Assembly (NCBI GenBank): GCA_965249005.1
Contig: CBDFLD010000021.1
Span: 620,001 to 684,000 of the forward strand
Length of the DNA stretch: 64,000 nucleotides
From: CBDFLD01 sp965249005
GTDB lineage: Bacteria > Acidobacteriota > UBA6911
Direction of reading: 5' to 3'
The position numbers were made by a program, and so were the translations under genes. Of this stretch, positions 61,051 to 64,000 are shown one piece after another. Numbering within the stretch: position 1 is the first letter of the stretch; every line of letters begins with the position of its first letter. The notes beneath the pieces were generated by a model. The model saw only the letters and a program-made list of their open reading frames with translations, searched no databases and had not been told where the DNA came from.

Positions 61051-61757
61051 GTCACCGTCGAGCCGAACGGGCCCGCATGCTGGCGGAGCGCTATCCCGCG
61101 TCCAGTGAAGTCCTTGCCTTCTTTGCTTCGATCGTCAAATTCCAAGGGGAAATCGTCACGCAAGTCGATGGGTTCGAGTCTCTCGTACGCTTTCGGGAGC
61201 AGCTCGTTGCATTGGCCTGCAAAAGCGCCCCCGCAGCACTTCGGGAAGCGTCGCTCCAGTTTGACGAGGCGGCCTGTCTGCGGGCCTTAGAAGACTATCG
61301 CGAGAAGCGGGATACGACTTCGCGTCCCAGTTTCTTTGCGCGGGTCCTGCTGCAGCCCTACACCGCCGTTAGTGATCTTGCGCCGTTACCAGTTGACGAG
61401 GGATGCTGCCCCCATTGCGGCCAACTACCGCAGGTTGCCACTCTGAGATTGCAGGGTCATGGCAGCGCTCTCTCCCTGGTGTGCTCGCTGTGCTTGCGCG
61501 ATTGGATTTTCCGTCGAGGATGCTGCCCGGCCTGTGGCGACGACAGAGAGGACACGCTTTGCTACTACACGGAGGCGTCCTTTGATTACTTTCGTGTCCA
61601 AGCCTGCGAGTCCTGCCGCCGGTACGTCCACACCATAGACCTGGACAAGGAACCGGCGGCTATCGCGGACGTCGATGAACTGGCCGCGCTTCCGCTCGAC
61701 CTCTGGGCCAGCGAGCATGGCTACCGCAAGCTTCAGCCAAACATTGCCGGGATATAG
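61023..61757 (+). CDS. fdhE: FdhE-family formate dehydrogenase maturation protein
   Basis: About 244 residues with FdhE-type paired Cys motifs CPHCG, CSLC, CPACG and CESC, binding iron, and TLCYYTEASFDYFRVQACESC. FdhE interacts with the alpha subunit and is required for respiratory formate dehydrogenase assembly in E. coli. The ATG at 61023 gives a 28-base overlap with the gamma gene. It ends the operon, followed by a hairpin at 61757-61784. Confidence 0.93.
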   Translation: MVPRDFETLSHRRAERARMLAERYPASSEVLAFFASIVKFQGEIVTQVDGFESLVRFREQLVALACKSAPAALREASLQFDEAACLRALEDYREKRDTTSRPSFFARVLLQPYTAVSDLAPLPVDEGCCPHCGQLPQVATLRLQGHGSALSLVCSLCLRDWIFRRGCCPACGDDREDTLCYYTEASFDYFRVQACESCRRYVHTIDLDKEPAAIADVDELAALPLDLWASEHGYRKLQPNIAGI

Positions 61758-61784
61758 GAAAGCGCAGACCGCTTTGCGCTTTCC
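61757..61784. terminator. Bidirectional hairpin between fdhE and the DUF2784 gene
   Basis: GGAAAGCGCA and TGCGCTTTCC form a perfect ten-base stem over an eight-base loop. It fills almost the whole 30-base gap between two convergent genes, and its first base is the last of the fdhE stop codon. A strong U-tract is missing on both strands. Confidence 0.6.
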
Positions 61785-61787
61785 GCC

Positions 61788-62177
61788 TTAGCGCCGCACA
61801 CGGCGTGTGCCGCCTGTACCATCTCGCCGCAAGTTTACGTAGATCGATAGCGACAGGGCGGCGAAAGCGAGGCCGCCGACTAAAAAATCGACCCAAAAGG
61901 GATTCCAGTCCATACGGGTAAAGCCGTCGAGATAGTACTTGATGTACGATCCGGGAAGGTTTTCCTCGCCGAGTTGTCGCTTTACCTGCCAGTGCCAGTC
62001 GGTGAATGGGCAATAGCCAATGCCGTACCAAAGCCCCAGCACAAACCACGATAGCATGGTCGAAAGGATGACGATCAGGTGCAGCCTGCGGGTCTTGTGC
62101 CAGATCCAACCAAAAAGGTTGAACGCGACCAGCAGCAGATGAAAACCGAATAAGCAATAGTCCAGAAATACGTACAT
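61788..62177 (-). CDS. DUF2784-type membrane protein
   Basis: About 129 residues with three or four hydrophobic segments (YCLFGFHLLLVAFNLFGWIW, LHLIVILSTMLSWFVLGLWYGIGYC, FWVDFLVGGLAFAALSLSIYV). The YGIGYCPFTDWHWQVK motif is the hallmark of DUF2784, an uncharacterised inner-membrane family. The ATG at 62177 is chosen because family members start near here; the frame is open to 62240. Confidence 0.8.
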   Translation of the reverse strand: MYVFLDYCLFGFHLLLVAFNLFGWIWHKTRRLHLIVILSTMLSWFVLGLWYGIGYCPFTDWHWQVKRQLGEENLPGSYIKYYLDGFTRMDWNPFWVDFLVGGLAFAALSLSIYVNLRRDGTGGTRRVRR

Positions 62178-62240
62178 GGGATCCTGCACCCGGGCGCAGG
62201 GTTGCGTACGTCTACCTCGGGAAGCAAATGCCGGACGCAA

Positions 62241-63002
62241 CTAGGGTTGGAGGCGCTGCAATTGCCGCTCGATTCGGCCTTTGAACTGACGTGGCGCTAG
62301 CTCCAGGGCCTTTTGAAGGCTATCGCCCGCGGCCTCGCGATTGCCAGCCTGCATGAGCAGGGTTGCGCGCACCATGTGGGTAAGATGGGAATCCGGATGT
62401 TCCTTGCTTTCCAGGTCCAGAATCTGGAATGCTTCCTGCGCCTTGCCCTCGCGACCCAGACGCTCCGCCAGGTTCGCCAGCGTCCCTGGGCTGAAGTCGT
62501 AGGCGAAGCTACCGTAGTATTGCTTTTTGAGACGCTCGTAGCGACTGAGAGCGGAGTCGATTCCTTCTTCGTTGATTTTTTTGGCCAATGCGTCCTGCAA
62601 GGTAACCGGCTCGGCCAGCTTCCGGTGACAAGTCATGCAGGTGACGTGCATGCGCTCTTCTGGTTCGCCCCCCAGCTCCGGCAAATAAGTCTCGTTGATG
62701 GCGCTTGTCATTTTCATCATGATCCGCGCCTTCTTCTTGTGCCCTTTCTTGTCCGCCGCATAGTCAAAGCTGGACGGATCACCCGCGCGTCCGACGTGGC
62801 AGAACTCGCATTGAACACCCAAACTTTGCGAAAAGTTTCGCATGGTCTCACGTAGCTCGCGGCTCGAGATGTCTTTGGGCAGGATCTGTAGATTCTCAGG
62901 CTCCGGTAGCTGAAACCCTTGGGCAAAGCCTGTGCCCAAACCGGCAAGGAACAAAGCGGCAGACAACGACAGACAAAACCGACTCGTAAGCTTCGGACTC
63001 AT
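62241..63002 (-). CDS. c-type cytochrome, reaction-centre-cytochrome-like, with TPR tail
   Basis: About 253 residues. A signal peptide (SLSAALFLAGLGTGFAQ) leads to SLGVQCEFCHVG and, after KARIMMKMTSAINETYLPELG, VTCMTCHRK, so two CxxCH haem sites with Met candidates between. This layout is common in Acidobacteriota proteins annotated as reaction-centre cytochrome c subunits, although these bacteria are mostly not phototrophic. TPR-like helices close the protein (GKAQEAFQILDLESKEHPD). It is periplasmic and could serve respiration. The ATG at 63002 starts the signal peptide. Confidence 0.85.
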   Translation of the reverse strand: MSPKLTSRFCLSLSAALFLAGLGTGFAQGFQLPEPENLQILPKDISSRELRETMRNFSQSLGVQCEFCHVGRAGDPSSFDYAADKKGHKKKARIMMKMTSAINETYLPELGGEPEERMHVTCMTCHRKLAEPVTLQDALAKKINEEGIDSALSRYERLKKQYYGSFAYDFSPGTLANLAERLGREGKAQEAFQILDLESKEHPDSHLTHMVRATLLMQAGNREAAGDSLQKALELAPRQFKGRIERQLQRLQP

Positions 63003-63092
63003 GAAAACTACCCTTTCTCTGATGTTGGATGGGCCCCTATTGTAGGTGAATCCCCTTCGGGATTCACGCGGATTCAAGGACCTGTCGCTGTG

Positions 63093-63123
63093 TTGACCTC
63101 ATGAACTAGACTAGTTAGACTAA
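63093..63123 (+). promoter_or_regulatory. Promoter with overlapping palindromic operator of the toxin-antitoxin pair
   Basis: TTGACC (63093-63098) and TAGACT (63116-63121) are 17 bases apart, a fair sigma70 promoter. ACTAGACTAGT (63105-63115) is a perfect palindrome between them, overlapping TTAGACTAA (63115-63123), also perfect. TAGACTA recurs nine bases apart. The antitoxin probably binds here to repress its own operon. Confidence 0.6.
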
Positions 63124-63143
63124 TCTGTATACTCGGAGACATC

Positions 63144-63371
63144 GTGCAAAAACTAAATATCCATGAAGCCAAGACCAAGCTGTCGGCTGTATTGAGTCAG
63201 GTGGAGAAGGGCGAGTCTTTCATCATCTGCAGAAACGGGAAGCCGATTGCAAATCTCATCCCGCACCGGAAAGCGAAGCGAACCGAGGTGCATCCGGTGA
63301 TCGGCAAGATCCGCATCAACTACGATCCAACCGAGGACTTGTCCGAAGACGAGTGGGGAGAGATCAACTGA
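63144..63371 (+). CDS. Phd/YefM-type antitoxin
   Basis: 75 residues opening with LNIHEAKTKLSAVLSQVEKGESFIICRNGKPIANLIP, the Phd fold that binds DNA, and an acidic C-terminal tail (YDPTEDLSEDEWGEIN) that would wrap the toxin. Start is GTG with GGAG six bases upstream. The stop overlaps the toxin start (TGATG). Confidence 0.9.
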   Translation: MQKLNIHEAKTKLSAVLSQVEKGESFIICRNGKPIANLIPHRKAKRTEVHPVIGKIRINYDPTEDLSEDEWGEIN

Positions 63372-63748
63372 TGCTGCTCGATACCTGTGCGCTGTTGTGG
63401 CTGACTCACGAACAGGAGAATCTCAGCCCCGAGATCTGGAGGCAAATCGACGAGGTGCCGATTCTCCACATCTCTGCTGCAACGAGCTTCGAGATCGGTC
63501 TTAAGGCTCGTGCGGGGAAGCTCCTACTTCCGGTCCCCCCAAGGTTATGGCTGGAAACCGTGCTCGCGCATCACGACATATCGGTGATCGATCTAGACAT
63601 GGACATCTGCATCAAGGCGACGGAACTCCCGCACATTCACAAAGATCCTTGCGATCGATTCATCATTGCCACTGCCTTGGTCCATAAGCTACCCGTGGTT
63701 ACTGTGGACGAGCGTTACGAAGAATACGGCATAGAAGTTCTGAACTAG
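63371..63748 (+). CDS. PIN-domain toxin (VapC type)
   Basis: 125 residues with the four acidic PIN residues: D in LLDTCALLWL, E in ATSFEIGLKA, D in HKDPCDRFIIATAL and D in VVTVDERYEEYG. PIN toxins cleave RNA, often tRNA or rRNA. The ATG at 63371 shares its first base with the antitoxin stop. Together they form a type II toxin-antitoxin module with a Phd partner. Confidence 0.92.
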   Translation: MLLDTCALLWLTHEQENLSPEIWRQIDEVPILHISAATSFEIGLKARAGKLLLPVPPRLWLETVLAHHDISVIDLDMDICIKATELPHIHKDPCDRFIIATALVHKLPVVTVDERYEEYGIEVLN

Positions 63749-63767
63749 GTTTCCTCTCGCAAATACA

Positions 63768-64000
63768 ATGCGCAAGCATACTCTTGTAGTTTCGAACACA
63801 ACAGCGTATGGGGAGGCGCGCCTGCGTGCCGCGCGCGCGCGAAGTTCCGGCCTCCAGATCTTCATTCTCCATCAATTGGCCGAACGTCTTGCTGGTGGTT
63901 TCATTCGACTTGCTGCCCGTGAAGTTCTCATCGAGCTCGTCGGAGAGGCCCTGAGAGAGGGTGCCTTCCGTCAACTCCAACGCATAGCCAGGTTGCCGGG
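63768..64000 (+). CDS. Probable PD-(D/E)XK/AddB-like nuclease, N-terminal part (continues beyond window)
   Basis: An ATG-started frame runs open to the window end. It encodes LVVSNTTAYGEARLRAARAR, GLQIFILHQLAERLAGGFI and then helical sequence. The LVV..T..Y.E and LQI..LHQLAERLAGG patterns resemble the N-terminus of AddB-like or PD-(D/E)XK nuclease proteins of Acidobacteriota. The catalytic part lies outside, so the call rests on these segments only. The start has no strong ribosome binding site. Confidence 0.55.
   Translation, partial: MRKHTLVVSNTTAYGEARLRAARARSSGLQIFILHQLAERLAGGFIRLAAREVLIELVGEALREGAFRQLQRIARLP

Overview
The window is one bacterial chromosomal stretch of moderately high GC with dense genes on both strands and no rRNA, tRNA or CRISPR that I could recognise. 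Gene content points to a heterotroph of the Acidobacteriota or a relative: a DNA-binding HTH domain fused to a TPR repeat protein (54186-56420), a c-type cytochrome of the reaction-centre-cytochrome type (62241-63002), Tat-exported Gfo/Idh and GH116 enzymes, sulfatases, and a DUF1501/PSD1 pair. Planctomycetota or Verrucomicrobiota share some of these, so the assignment is an inference.

Layout. 1-22 kb is a polymer-degradation and envelope region: a partial sulfatase, a TetR regulator, a second sulfatase, a PPK2 polyphosphate kinase, a frameshifted HerA-like ATPase, a truncated mscL joined to a duplicated GH116 tail, two GH116 paralogues, a penicillin-acylase-type Ntn hydrolase, and the DUF1501/PSD1 cytochrome pair. 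22-31 kb is a disrupted zone: an IS1380-type transposase, a TPR lipoprotein gene with an in-frame UGA, a Ser/Thr kinase remnant, an LplT-Aas fusion and a broken mscS homologue.

31.2-39.3 kb is the most unusual part. It encodes a molybdopterin oxidoreductase fused to a complete cysteine desulfurase, a Rieske domain fused to a thiamine-pyrophosphate enzyme, a frameshifted unknown gene, and a Rieske domain fused to a glutamate-synthase-type FMN/3Fe-4S domain. All run in the same direction with short gaps and look like one redox cluster whose function I cannot name. A GH109-like oxidoreductase and an SMP-30 lactonase follow on the same strand.

41-56 kb carries an FHA-EAL protein, a small zinc ribbon, a beta-barrel candidate, ilvD with a frameshift in a G8 run, an enolase-superfamily protein, an HNH endonuclease with two perfect internal palindromes, a frameshifted beta-helix exoprotein and the HTH-TPR protein. 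56.6-61.8 kb is a complete respiratory formate dehydrogenase operon (alpha with selenocysteine and a SECIS-like hairpin, beta, gamma, FdhE). The window ends with a DUF2784 protein, the cytochrome, a Phd/PIN toxin-antitoxin pair and the start of a probable PD-(D/E)XK nuclease.

Seven genes carry single-base shifts or an in-frame stop, and mscL is truncated. This is either real decay or residual assembly error. Raw reads would decide, and the annotation marks each case.
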